A DNA stretch of 64,000 nt from Ornithoclostridium sp944380285 (lineage in GTDB: Bacteria; Bacillota; Clostridia; Christensenellales; UBA3700), in assembly GCA_963931165.1 (NCBI GenBank), contig OZ006985.1, positions 1,426,001 through 1,490,000 of the forward strand, in the 5' to 3' direction. The translations under genes and the position numbers were made by a program. Shown here piece after piece: positions 25,260 to 34,096 of this stretch. The notes below the pieces were generated by a model. That model did no database searches, was not told the origin of the DNA, and saw only the letters and a program-made list of their open reading frames with translations. Positions within the stretch are counted from its first letter, which is position 1. Every line of letters starts with the position of its first letter.

Positions 25260-26108
25260 ATGTTGATCCTGGGCAAACAGGTCGCGGCGGATACGCGCGC
25301 AAAACTCGCGGTAGATGTCGCCGCTTTCGAGAAAAAATTCGGTCGCAAGCCCTGTCTTGCGGTCATCATCGTCGGCGAAGACCCGGCGTCGCAGACATAT
25401 GTGCGCAACAAGATCAAAGGGTGCGCCGAGGTCGGCATGGCGTCGCTGTCTTACGAATACGGCGACACGACGCCGCAAGAGGAGATCGCCGCAAAACTTC
25501 GCGAACTCGCTGCGGACGACAATGTCGACGGCATCCTCGTACAGCTGCCGCTGCCCAAGGGATATGACGAGAGATATCTGCTTTCGCTCATTCCCGACAG
25601 CAAGGACGTCGACGGGTTCAGCCCGACGAATATGGGACTTCTCGCGATGAACAAGCCGCGCACGATCTCTTGCACGCCCTACGGCGTGATGAAATTGATC
25701 GAGAGCACCGGCACTTCGCTCAAAGGCAAGCGCGCAGTCGTCATCGGGCGCAGCAACACCGTCGGCAAGCCGATGGCGATGCTCCTGCTCAACGCAGATT
25801 GCACGGTCACCGTCTGCCACAGCAAGACCGCAGACCTTGCAAAGGTCGCGTCCGAGGCGGACATCCTTGTCGCCGCGATCGGCAAGCCGCGCTTCGTCAC
25901 AGCCGACATGGTCAAAGAGGGCGCGATCGTCATCGACGTCGGCATCAATCGCGTGGACGGCAAGCTGGTCGGCGACGTCGACTTCGACGCGGTCAAGGAC
26001 AAGGCGTCTTTCATCACTCCGGTGCCGGGCGGCGTCGGTCCGATGACCATCACGATGTTGCTCGCCAACACTTTGCAGGCGGCTGAAAAGGCGGAAGAGT
26101 CAAGATAA
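25260..26108 (+). CDS. folD: Methylenetetrahydrofolate dehydrogenase / cyclohydrolase
   Basis: 282 residues. The bifunctional enzyme interconverts 5,10-methylene-THF and 10-formyl-THF. Signatures are the catalytic region around SQTYVRNKIKGCAEVGM, LVQLPLPKGYDE, the NADP-binding VIGRSNTVGKPMAMLLL, and the C-terminal TPVPGGVGPMTITMLL. The order nusB-folD-xseA-xseB-ispA-dxs is the standard Firmicutes block. The ATG lies one base after the nusB stop. Confidence 0.97.
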   Translation: MLILGKQVAADTRAKLAVDVAAFEKKFGRKPCLAVIIVGEDPASQTYVRNKIKGCAEVGMASLSYEYGDTTPQEEIAAKLRELAADDNVDGILVQLPLPKGYDERYLLSLIPDSKDVDGFSPTNMGLLAMNKPRTISCTPYGVMKLIESTGTSLKGKRAVVIGRSNTVGKPMAMLLLNADCTVTVCHSKTADLAKVASEADILVAAIGKPRFVTADMVKEGAIVIDVGINRVDGKLVGDVDFDAVKDKASFITPVPGGVGPMTITMLLANTLQAAEKAEESR

Positions 26109-26112
26109 CGTC

Positions 26113-27297
26113 ATGCAGGACAAGTTCATAAGCGTGACCGTACTCAACCAATATATCCACGACGTTTTCGTCGCGGAGGAGATGCTTCGCGGCATCACTC
26201 TTTGCGGAGAAGTCAGCGGATTGAGGACGAGCGGCGGACACGCTTATTTTGTTATGAAGGACGCTAACGCGCAGGTGCAGTGCTGCTGCTTCCGCTACGC
26301 GAAGACCTACCTCCCTAAAGAGGGAGAGACGGTGCTCGCCAAGGGCAGCGTAGACTACTACGCCAAAGGCGGCAGACTGTCCTTCAATATCGACGAGATC
26401 AAGCCGTTCGGAGAGGGGCTCGCGGCGCTGAAACTCGCTCAACTCAAACAAAGATTGCTCGAAGAGGGCTATTTCGACGACTCGCACAAGGTAGCGATCC
26501 CGGAATTTTGCTCAAAGATCTGCGTGCTGACGTCGGCGAGCGGCGCGGTCATACGCGACATCGTAACGACGGTGAGAAAGGTCAACAACGTCATCGACAT
26601 CGTCGTCAGAGACATTCCGGTGCAGGGAGCCGCATGCGCGGATGCGGTCGTCAGAGAGCTCGCCGTGGTCGACAAGCTGGGCTTTGACGCGATCGTCATC
26701 GCAAGGGGAGGCGGCTCCGCCGAAGATCTGATGCCGTTCAACGAAGAAAAAGTCGTCAAGGCAGTCTATGCGGCAAAGACTCCGATCATCTCGGCGGTGG
26801 GGCACGAGACCGACTTCACGCTTTGCGACTTTGCCGCGGACGTCAGGGCGGCGACGCCGACAGCTGCGGCTCAGCTCGTCGCATATGACGTCAAAGATCT
26901 GCTCGCGAGGATAGAGGAGTATTTGAGGTCGATGTACGTCTCGGCGGTGCGCAAACAGCAAGACGCAACAAATGCGTTGAGTGTTTACGGCAGCAAGATC
27001 TCATCACAGATATTGATAAATTGTTCTAAATTAGAGCGAAAAATAGAAGTATTGAGCCAAAATATGTCTAATTTGACTCAAAACGCTGTCAACGACGCTA
27101 TCGCGGCGCTCAAAGCTGGCGTGACCAGACTTTCGGATGTAAACCCGGCGAACATTCTCGCCAAGGGATATTTCGCCGTCTCAAAGAACGGCAAAAGATT
27201 GTCGGGGGTTGCCGAACTCGTCCCCGGCGACGAGATCGAAGTGAGGGGCGCGGACGGACAAGCCCTCGCCAAGATCGAGGAGGTCAAAAAGATATGA
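26113..27297 (+). CDS. xseA: Exodeoxyribonuclease VII large subunit
   Basis: 394 residues. An N-terminal OB-fold DNA-binding domain (CGEVSGLRTSGGHAYFVMKD) is followed by the catalytic domain with CVLTSASGAVIRDI, IARGGGSAEDLMPFN and ISAVGHETDFTLCDFAAD, then a coiled-coil tail. It degrades single-stranded DNA with XseB. The start is 4 bases after folD and the end overlaps xseB by four. Confidence 0.95.
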   Translation: MQDKFISVTVLNQYIHDVFVAEEMLRGITLCGEVSGLRTSGGHAYFVMKDANAQVQCCCFRYAKTYLPKEGETVLAKGSVDYYAKGGRLSFNIDEIKPFGEGLAALKLAQLKQRLLEEGYFDDSHKVAIPEFCSKICVLTSASGAVIRDIVTTVRKVNNVIDIVVRDIPVQGAACADAVVRELAVVDKLGFDAIVIARGGGSAEDLMPFNEEKVVKAVYAAKTPIISAVGHETDFTLCDFAADVRAATPTAAAQLVAYDVKDLLARIEEYLRSMYVSAVRKQQDATNALSVYGSKISSQILINCSKLERKIEVLSQNMSNLTQNAVNDAIAALKAGVTRLSDVNPANILAKGYFAVSKNGKRLSGVAELVPGDEIEVRGADGQALAKIEEVKKI

Positions 27298-27524
27298 GCG
27301 AAAAGTTTCAATTGGAAAAGGCTCTGTCCGAGCTCGAAGCCATCGTGCGTAAACTCGAGAGCAAGGACGTCACCCTCGACGACAGCGTAGCGCTGTTTCA
27401 AAAGGGGGTCGAGTTGTCGCGCAAGTGCACCGAAAAGCTGACCGAGATCAAGGGCAGCGTGACAAAACTCAAAGGCGAACTCGATTCGCTCACGGTCGAA
27501 AAGTTCGATCCGGACGAACAATGA
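27294..27524 (+). CDS. xseB: Exodeoxyribonuclease VII small subunit
   Basis: 76 residues, the usual size. The helical pattern FQLEKALSELEAIVRKLES, LDDSVALFQKGVELSRKC marks XseB. Overlaps of four bases with both xseA and ispA indicate translational coupling. Confidence 0.95.
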   Translation: MSEKFQLEKALSELEAIVRKLESKDVTLDDSVALFQKGVELSRKCTEKLTEIKGSVTKLKGELDSLTVEKFDPDEQ

Positions 27525-28387
27525 AAGAGTTTTTGGCGCGCTACGTCGACGCGGAGGCGTTCGACAAATTGCTTTCGGGCTATTTGAGAGGCGTCGATAT
27601 CCCCGACGCGCTCAAATTGCCTATAAACAATGCGCTTTTGTCTGTCGGCAAGAGGCTTCGCCCCGCGCTTTGCTATCTCGGTTCGGACTTGGCAGGCGGC
27701 GACAGAAGAGACGCCGATCTCTTTGCGGCGGCAATCGAGTGCATTCATTGTTATTCGCTCGTACACGACGATCTGGAATGCATGGACAACGACGCTTATC
27801 GTCACGGAAAACCTGCCATCCACGCCCAATTCGGCGAAGATATCGCCGTGCTGTGCGGCGACGCGCTGCTCAACCTCGCGTTTGAGATACTCATCGGGAA
27901 CGCCGTGACTCCCGAAAGACGCCGCGCTGCGGAGATAGTGGCGCGCAAGGCGGGCGTTTCGGGCATGATCGGCGGTCAGGCGGCAGACGTGTCGGGCAGC
28001 GCGCGCGATCTTGCTTCGCTCGAAGAGATGTACCGCAAGAAGACGGGCGCTTTGCTCGCCGCGGCTTTGATGTCCGGCGCGGCGGTCGGAGGCACGGACG
28101 ATCTGACGCTCAAAAGATTGGAGATCTATGCCTATGACATCGGCGTTGCATACCAATTCCGCGACGACGTGCTCGACGTCACTTCGACGAGAGATGAGCT
28201 CGGCAAGGACATCGGCAGCGACAGCGACGAGGGCAAGGTGACTGCGGTAACTTTGCTTGGCGTGGACGGAGCGAACAATAAGGCGAAGGAATATTTTGAG
28301 GACGCGCTGGACGCGGTGGCGCCTCTCGGCGAGCGTTCAAAGCCGCTTTTTGAGCTTGCAGACCTTCTCGGGGCGAGAACTTTTTGA
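27521..28387 (+). CDS. ispA: Farnesyl/geranylgeranyl diphosphate synthase (polyprenyl synthetase)
   Basis: 288 residues. The first aspartate-rich motif is DDLECMDND and the second is FRDDVLD. LPINNALLSVGKRLRPALCY and GGQAADVSG are also characteristic. It makes FPP for UppS and thus for cell-wall lipid carrier. ATG 27521 overlaps xseB by four bases; the longer frame upstream lies inside xseB. No clear terminator is seen after it, and dxs has its own promoter. Confidence 0.95.
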   Translation: MKEFLARYVDAEAFDKLLSGYLRGVDIPDALKLPINNALLSVGKRLRPALCYLGSDLAGGDRRDADLFAAAIECIHCYSLVHDDLECMDNDAYRHGKPAIHAQFGEDIAVLCGDALLNLAFEILIGNAVTPERRRAAEIVARKAGVSGMIGGQAADVSGSARDLASLEEMYRKKTGALLAAALMSGAAVGGTDDLTLKRLEIYAYDIGVAYQFRDDVLDVTSTRDELGKDIGSDSDEGKVTAVTLLGVDGANNKAKEYFEDALDAVAPLGERSKPLFELADLLGARTF

Positions 28388-28505
28388 CAAAATCAGTTCG
28401 CGCAAGCGCTTGATTTTTGCCGAAATATTCTTTCTCACGGCTCGATTTGCGCGATGCAAGACATTTATATCCGTGTGCAATATGCGTTTATTTTCGCCAT
28501 TGTTG

Positions 28506-28534
28506 TTGATTTTCGCTACGATTGAAAGTATAAT
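28506..28534 (+). promoter_or_regulatory. Promoter of dxs
   Basis: TTGATT (28506-28511), a 17-base spacer and TATAAT (28529-28534), about 32 bases before the dxs ATG with AAAGGAG in between. Confidence 0.65.
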
Positions 28535-28566
28535 TTAGTTAGCGGCACACGCCGCAAAGGAGCGCA

Positions 28567-30279
28567 ATGAAGATCATCGATCGCGTCGGATCTCCTTCCG
28601 ACGTCAAAAAATTGGATAGAGCACAGCTGGACGAACTCGCCGCGGAACTTCGCGAAGAGATCGTCTCCGTCGTGATTTCCAACGGCGGGCATCTGTCTTC
28701 CAATCTCGGCGTCGTCGAGATCGTCGTCGCGATGCACCGCGTCTTCGATTGCCCCAAAGACAAATTCATCTTTGACGTCGGTCATCAATGCTATGCCCAC
28801 AAGCTCCTCACAGGCAGGCGTGAGGCGTTCGCGTCGCTGCGCCGTCTGGGCGGACTTTCCGGCTTTCCGCAAAGGGAAGAGAGCGTATATGACTGCGCAG
28901 ACACCGGTCATGCGTCGACGTCCGTCTCGCTGCTTTGCGGCATCGCGCGCGCTTGCCCCGACAGTCAAGTCGTCGCGCTCATCGGCGACGGCGCGCTGAC
29001 CGGAGGACTTGCATATGAAGGACTGAACGACCTTGTAGGTCTCGGCTCCAACGCGATCTTGATCGTCAATGACAACGGCATGTCCATCTCGCGCAACGTG
29101 GGGCTTGTGCCCGGCGTCTTGAACGGGCTCAAAGCGGATGTGAAGGGCGCAAAGACGTCGCTCGGCGCGCTCGGACTCGACTATATACGCGTCGCGGACG
29201 GACACAACATCGACGCGCTGTGCGCGGCGTTTGAAAAGGCAAAGCAAGCCAAACGTCCCTGTATCGTCCACGTCGACACCGTCAAGGGAAAGGGATATGC
29301 CCCGGCGGAAGAGGACAGCGAACGATATCACGGCTACTCAAAGCCGCAGGCGGACGTCGTCGCGTTTTCGGACGTGCTCGGCGAGACGCTCGCAGACCTC
29401 GCGGACAAAAATGCCGACATCTATGCCGTGACCGCCGCGATGAAGGGCGGCACAGGACTTTCGGCGTTTGCCGACAGACACCCCGATCGCTTTTTCGACG
29501 TCGGCATCGCCGAGGCGCATGCGGTGTGCATGAGCTCCGGGCTTGCGCTCGGCGGCAAAAAGCCCTATGTCGCGATCTATTCGACCTTTTTGCAGCGCGC
29601 CTACGACCAAGTGATACACGACGTGTGCATCAACGATCTGCCCGTGACCTTCTGCGTGGACAGAGCGGGCGTAGTCTCGGGCGACGGACCGACGCATCAG
29701 GGAGTCTACGACATCTCGTTTTTGCGCGAGCTGCCCAACATCGCCATCTGCTGTCCAAAGGACACCGAAGAGCTCAAAGCCGCGCTCGAATGGTCGGTCG
29801 GCTTCGATCATCCGCTTGAGATCCGCTACCCCAAGGGCGGCGCGCCCGCAGCATATGACAGACATACCCCGATCGAACTCGGCAAGTGGGATTTCGATCC
29901 CGATGAGGTCTTGCTCGCGGACAAAGTCGTGCTCGCGTGCGGCGCTCAAAGCTGCGCCGAGGCTGTCAAAGCCGTCCGCAAAGCGAAAGATATGGGCATC
30001 AAGACAGCGTTTGTCAACGCGCGCTTTGCCAAGCCGCTCGACGTCGAATTGCTCGATCTGATCGACGACAGAGAAGTGATCGCGATCGAGGACGGAGTCA
30101 TTGACGGCGGGTTCGGCGAGGCGGTCCGCAATCACTATGCGCGCCGCGACAGCGACATCTTCCCCAAAGTCAAAGTGCTGGGCTATGCCGACGGGCTCTA
30201 TCCGATGGGCGAAGTCTCGGAGGTGCAACGCCTTTGCAAGACTGACTGCGCGGCGATACTCCGCGCTCTCGAAGAATGA
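28567..30279 (+). CDS. dxs: 1-deoxy-D-xylulose-5-phosphate synthase
   Basis: 570 residues, somewhat shorter than the usual 610-640. First MEP-pathway enzyme, thiamine-diphosphate dependent, condensing pyruvate and glyceraldehyde 3-phosphate. The N-terminal SNLGVVEIVVAMHRVFD, the ThDP-binding GDGALTGGLAYEGLN (about 140-154, with a later NDNGMSIS) and the transketolase pyrimidine-domain DRAGVVSGDGPTHQGVYD are all present. The C-terminal domain ends with YPMGEVSEVQR. The stop overlaps tlyA by four bases. Confidence 0.95.
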   Translation: MKIIDRVGSPSDVKKLDRAQLDELAAELREEIVSVVISNGGHLSSNLGVVEIVVAMHRVFDCPKDKFIFDVGHQCYAHKLLTGRREAFASLRRLGGLSGFPQREESVYDCADTGHASTSVSLLCGIARACPDSQVVALIGDGALTGGLAYEGLNDLVGLGSNAILIVNDNGMSISRNVGLVPGVLNGLKADVKGAKTSLGALGLDYIRVADGHNIDALCAAFEKAKQAKRPCIVHVDTVKGKGYAPAEEDSERYHGYSKPQADVVAFSDVLGETLADLADKNADIYAVTAAMKGGTGLSAFADRHPDRFFDVGIAEAHAVCMSSGLALGGKKPYVAIYSTFLQRAYDQVIHDVCINDLPVTFCVDRAGVVSGDGPTHQGVYDISFLRELPNIAICCPKDTEELKAALEWSVGFDHPLEIRYPKGGAPAAYDRHTPIELGKWDFDPDEVLLADKVVLACGAQSCAEAVKAVRKAKDMGIKTAFVNARFAKPLDVELLDLIDDREVIAIEDGVIDGGFGEAVRNHYARRDSDIFPKVKVLGYADGLYPMGEVSEVQRLCKTDCAAILRALEE

Positions 30280-30992
30280 GACTCGACGCGCTCGTCGCCT
30301 CCAAGACAGGCGTAAGCAGGACAAAAGCCGCCCGCTTCATCGAAGAGGGGCGCGTTTTTTATCGCGGCGTCTGCGTCGACAAGCCGTCCAAGGACGTCCC
30401 CGACGACGCCGAGATAGAGTTGCGCGAGGCGCAAGACTTCGCGTCGGTCGGCGGCGACAAGCTGGAAAAGGCGTTGAACGATTTCGGCGCAAGCGTCGAG
30501 GGGGCGATATGCGCGGACATCGGCGCATCCAACGGCGGCTTCACCGACTGCCTTTTGAGACGCGGCGCGGCGAAGGTGTTTGCGGTCGACGTCGGCGAGT
30601 GCGCGCTGCCCGAAAGATTGAAAGACGACCCTCGCGTCGTCGTCAAGGACAGGCTCAACGCGCGCTACATCACGCCAAGCGACCTCGGCGAGCCCTGCGA
30701 CGTCGTGACGATCGACGTCAGCTTCATCTCACTCAAATTGATCCTTCCACCCGTAAAAGAGCTGCTCAAAGTGAGCGGGCGCGTCTTTGCGCTCATCAAG
30801 CCGCAATTCGAGGCGGGGCGGGCGGCGCTGTCAAAGCGCGGGATAGTAACGTCGCAAAAGACGCGAGATCTCGTCGTCAAAGACATACGCGGATTTGCCG
30901 AAAGCTTAGGCTTGAACGCGTTCGCGATCACCGAAGCGCCGATCAAAAAGGACAAGAACGTAGAGTACGTTATCGGGTTGGTCAAAATTTGA
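30276..30992 (+). CDS. tlyA: TlyA family rRNA 2'-O-methyltransferase / putative hemolysin
   Basis: 238 residues: an N-terminal S4 RNA-binding domain (RLDALVASKTGVSRTKAARFIEEGRV) and an FtsJ-like methyltransferase domain with the SAM motif ADIGASNGGFTDCLL. VTIDVSFISLKLILP and LIKPQFEAGR complete the family signature. TlyA methylates cytidines in 16S/23S rRNA. Position between dxs and nadK is standard in Clostridia. Confidence 0.92.
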   Translation: MRLDALVASKTGVSRTKAARFIEEGRVFYRGVCVDKPSKDVPDDAEIELREAQDFASVGGDKLEKALNDFGASVEGAICADIGASNGGFTDCLLRRGAAKVFAVDVGECALPERLKDDPRVVVKDRLNARYITPSDLGEPCDVVTIDVSFISLKLILPPVKELLKVSGRVFALIKPQFEAGRAALSKRGIVTSQKTRDLVVKDIRGFAESLGLNAFAITEAPIKKDKNVEYVIGLVKI

Positions 30993-31016
30993 TTTTATTC
31001 ATTTATGCAAAAATCG

Positions 31017-31045
31017 TTGAATAATTTTGCGCGGTATTATATAAT
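31017..31045 (+). promoter_or_regulatory. Promoter of nadK, predicted (nearly) leaderless
   Basis: TTGAAT (31017-31022), a 17-base spacer and TATAAT (31040-31045), which ends 8 bases before the nadK ATG. No ribosome site lies between. Confidence 0.6.
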
Positions 31046-31053
31046 ACCTTTGT

Positions 31054-31875
31054 ATGAAAATAGGCGTTTACACCAACTATAACAAAGATCCGCACGGCAT
31101 GATCGCCAAGCGTTTTTGCGGCATTCTCGCCAAGCGCGGCGTCGAGTGCGGCTACTTTTACGGCGACGGCGGCTCGGACGCGTCGCGCGATCTCGCCAAG
31201 GCGGGCAAGATAGGCGACGTGCTCGTCGCGTTCGGCGGCGACGGCACGATGCTCAACGTCGTCGGCTACTGCGCGCAGAACGAGATCCCTATCCTCGGCG
31301 TCAACCTCGGCAGGATAGGCTTTTTGTCCGAAGCGTCAAAGGACGAACTCGAAAAGGTCGTCGACGCGCTCGTTTCGGGCGGATGTACTGTCGAACGCAG
31401 AGCGATGCTTTGCGCTGATACGGGCAGCGAAAAGATACTCGCGCTCAACGAGATCGTGCTCGGCACGGACAGCAATTCGCGCGTGTGCACGATCGACGTT
31501 GCTGTCGACGGTCATCACGCCGATTCGGTCAGGGGAGACGGCGTGATCGTCGCGACCGCGACCGGCTCGACAGCCTATTCGCTGTCCTGCAACGGTCCCG
31601 TGCTCGCTCCCGACGTCAACGCGTTCATAATCAACGCGATTTGCCCGCATTCGCTGCATTTTTGTCCCATCGTCGTCAATTCGGACAGCCGCATAAAGCT
31701 GGTCTGCGGCGGCTTAGGCATGCGCCTCACCGCGGACGGACGCATCTTTGCGCTCGGCGACGGCAATTGCGCGATCGACATCGCGCGAAGTCCGAAAGAC
31801 GCGCTCTTTATCCGCTTCGGCAAACAGAGCTTTTACGAAAAACTCGTGACAAAACTTTCGTATTGGGGGGAGTGA
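31054..31875 (+). CDS. nadK: NAD kinase
   Basis: 273 residues. The kinase phosphorylates NAD to NADP. The GGDGTMLNVV motif (about residues 58-67), the following GVNLGRIGFLSE, and the NAD-binding GDGVIVATATGSTAYSLSCNGP are diagnostic. The gene has its own promoter with very short spacing to the ATG. argR follows after one base, so nadK-argR-recN-spoIVB are probably co-transcribed. Confidence 0.96.
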   Translation: MKIGVYTNYNKDPHGMIAKRFCGILAKRGVECGYFYGDGGSDASRDLAKAGKIGDVLVAFGGDGTMLNVVGYCAQNEIPILGVNLGRIGFLSEASKDELEKVVDALVSGGCTVERRAMLCADTGSEKILALNEIVLGTDSNSRVCTIDVAVDGHHADSVRGDGVIVATATGSTAYSLSCNGPVLAPDVNAFIINAICPHSLHFCPIVVNSDSRIKLVCGGLGMRLTADGRIFALGDGNCAIDIARSPKDALFIRFGKQSFYEKLVTKLSYWGE

Positions 31876-31876
31876 C

Positions 31877-32329
31877 ATGGTCAGATCCAAAAGACAACAG
31901 ATCATACTCGACATCATCGACAAACACGAGGTCGGCACTCAGGGCGAACTCGTCGAATTGCTCCGCAAACAGGGCTTCGACGCGACTCAGGCGACCGTCT
32001 CGCGCGACATCAAAGAGCTGGGACTCGTCAAGGTCTCGGGCTCCGAACGTAAATATAAGTACGTCAAAGCGGACGGCGGCGCCCACAAGATCTCCGCAAA
32101 GTTCGGCAACATCTTCAAAGAATGCGTGCTCTCGGTGCGCAGCGCGGCGAACATCATCGTCATCAAGACTGTCATCGGCGGCGCGAACAGTGCGTGCGCG
32201 TTCATCGATCATCTCAATCTGCCTCAGGTCATCGGCACTCTCGCCGGTGACGACACCATCTTCACCGTCATCGCCGACGGAGAGGACGTCAAAGAGACGG
32301 TGAAATTGCTCGAATCCTATCTCGTTTGA
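31877..32329 (+). CDS. argR: Arginine repressor ArgR/AhrC
   Basis: 150 residues. The N-terminal winged helix (MVRSKRQQIILDIIDKHEVG, then ATQATVSRDIKELGLVKV) and the C-terminal arginine-binding hexamerisation domain (GGANSACAFIDHL, IGTLAGDDTIFTVI) are clear. It controls arginine metabolism. Its place before recN is conserved. The start, read as GTG/ATG context at 31877, follows the stretch GGGGGGAG. Confidence 0.95.
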   Translation: MVRSKRQQIILDIIDKHEVGTQGELVELLRKQGFDATQATVSRDIKELGLVKVSGSERKYKYVKADGGAHKISAKFGNIFKECVLSVRSAANIIVIKTVIGGANSACAFIDHLNLPQVIGTLAGDDTIFTVIADGEDVKETVKLLESYLV

Positions 32330-32338
32330 GGTGCGCCA

Positions 32339-34024
32339 ATGCTGGTCTCACTCGACATAAAAAACATAGCGCTCATCGACAACCTCGAGGCGGAGTTCGC
32401 TGACGGGCTCAACATCCTCACCGGCGAGACGGGCGCGGGCAAGTCCATCATCATCGACAGCCTCGAATTTGTGCTGGGCGAGAGGGCGGACAAGTCGCTC
32501 ATCCGCTACGGGTGCGATTCCGCTTCCGTCACCGCGCTTTTCCAAACAAGTCAAAATTCCCCCGCCGCGGCGCTTCTCGAAGAGAGCGGCATAGAGCTTG
32601 ACGGCGGTGAGATATTGCTCGCACGCACGATGTCCGTCGACGGCAAGAACGTCTGCCGCATCAACGGCTCGCGCGTCACTCTCGGCGTGCTCAGATCGAT
32701 CGCGCATGCGCTCGCGGACATCTACGGTCAGCACGAGGCGACGGGCTTGCTCAGTGAAGAAAATCACATCAAGGTGCTCGACAAGTTCGCCGGAGAGGCT
32801 TTGGCGCAAGCGACTGCCGAACGATCGACGCTCTGCGCCGAATATTATGCGACCAAGCGCGAGATCGCCGAGTACGGCTCGCTGACCGACGTCGAGGCAA
32901 AGACCGAAGAGGTCAAAGACGCGATCAAAGAACTGCAAGACGCCGCGCTCGAGCCGGGTGAAGAGGACTCGTTGATCGCCGCACGAAAGAAGTTCAACAA
33001 CGCCGAACGCATCCGAGACGCGCTCGCCGACGCTCAAAACAGTCTGGACGGCGACTCCGCAAGCGCGCTTTCACAGATCGTCTCCGCGCGCAGGTCGATG
33101 AGTTCTGTCGCCGATTACGACGAGGCATATGCCGAGATCGAGCGCAGGCTCGAGTCGCTCAAGTTGGAGGCAGAGGACGTCGCCGCGACTTTGAGCGACC
33201 TCATCGCCTCGGACGATTTCGATCCCTACGCCGCCGAGAGGTGTGAGGAGAGGCTTGCGCTCGTACGCAAGATCAAGCGCAAATATTCGATCACCGAAGA
33301 GGAATGCGAACAAAAACTCGAACAGCTTCAAGCCGAACTCGATTTCCTCGCGGGCGGTGAGGCGGTGCTCGAGCGACTGAACGACAGACTCGACACCCTC
33401 AAAACCAAGCTGGCGAAAAACGCCGACACTCTGCACTCGCTCAGGCAAAAGGCAGCGAAAGAACTCGGCGAATTGCTGGTCAAACAGCTCAAAGAACTCG
33501 GGATGAACAATGCGTCTTTCGCCGCAGATATAGAGCGTACGTCGGGCGAACCCGATCCGTCGGGCGAGGACAAAGTCGTCTTCCTTTTCTCCGCCAATGC
33601 GGGTCAGCCGCTGCGTGAACTCGTCAAGGTCATCTCGGGCGGCGAACTCTCGCGCTTTATGTTGGCGGTCAAGAACATCATCTCCGACATCGACGGCGTA
33701 GAGACGATGGTCTTTGACGAGGTAGACACCGGCATCAGCGGCAAGACCTCGCAAGTCGTCGCCGAAAAACTTTATACGATCGCCAAGGGCAGGCAGGTGC
33801 TCGCAGTCACGCATTTGCCGCAGCTTGCGTCGATGGCGGACAAGCACTTCCTCATCAACAAGTTTACGGACAAAGACGGCGCTCACACCGCTTTGACCGC
33901 GTTTGACGAAAAGGGGATGCTCGGCGAGATCGCACGGCTCATCGGCGGGAGCGAGTACAGCTCGCACGCGCTGCCGCACGCCGAAGAGATGAAACGATAC
34001 GCCGACGAATTCAAGAAAAGATAG
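32339..34024 (+). CDS. recN: DNA repair protein RecN
   Basis: 561-residue SMC-like ATPase acting in double-strand break repair. Walker A is GETGAGKSIIIDSLEF (about 29-44). A central coiled-coil region follows, then the ABC signature VISGGELSRFMLAVK and Walker B TMVFDEVDTGISG. The start ATG is 9 bases after argR with GAGGTG in front. A terminator lies right after the stop. Confidence 0.96.
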   Translation: MLVSLDIKNIALIDNLEAEFADGLNILTGETGAGKSIIIDSLEFVLGERADKSLIRYGCDSASVTALFQTSQNSPAAALLEESGIELDGGEILLARTMSVDGKNVCRINGSRVTLGVLRSIAHALADIYGQHEATGLLSEENHIKVLDKFAGEALAQATAERSTLCAEYYATKREIAEYGSLTDVEAKTEEVKDAIKELQDAALEPGEEDSLIAARKKFNNAERIRDALADAQNSLDGDSASALSQIVSARRSMSSVADYDEAYAEIERRLESLKLEAEDVAATLSDLIASDDFDPYAAERCEERLALVRKIKRKYSITEEECEQKLEQLQAELDFLAGGEAVLERLNDRLDTLKTKLAKNADTLHSLRQKAAKELGELLVKQLKELGMNNASFAADIERTSGEPDPSGEDKVVFLFSANAGQPLRELVKVISGGELSRFMLAVKNIISDIDGVETMVFDEVDTGISGKTSQVVAEKLYTIAKGRQVLAVTHLPQLASMADKHFLINKFTDKDGAHTALTAFDEKGMLGEIARLIGGSEYSSHALPHAEEMKRYADEFKKR

Positions 34025-34029
34025 ATCGA

Positions 34030-34051
34030 GCCGCCTTCGGGCGGCTTTTTT
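34030..34051 (+). terminator. Intrinsic terminator after recN
   Basis: GCCGCC-TTCG-GGCGGC stem-loop followed by six T, 5 bases past the recN stop. Confidence 0.85.
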
Positions 34052-34096
34052 CATAATATCTTTCAAGCCGTGCAAACTAACTGCGTGAGGACGGCA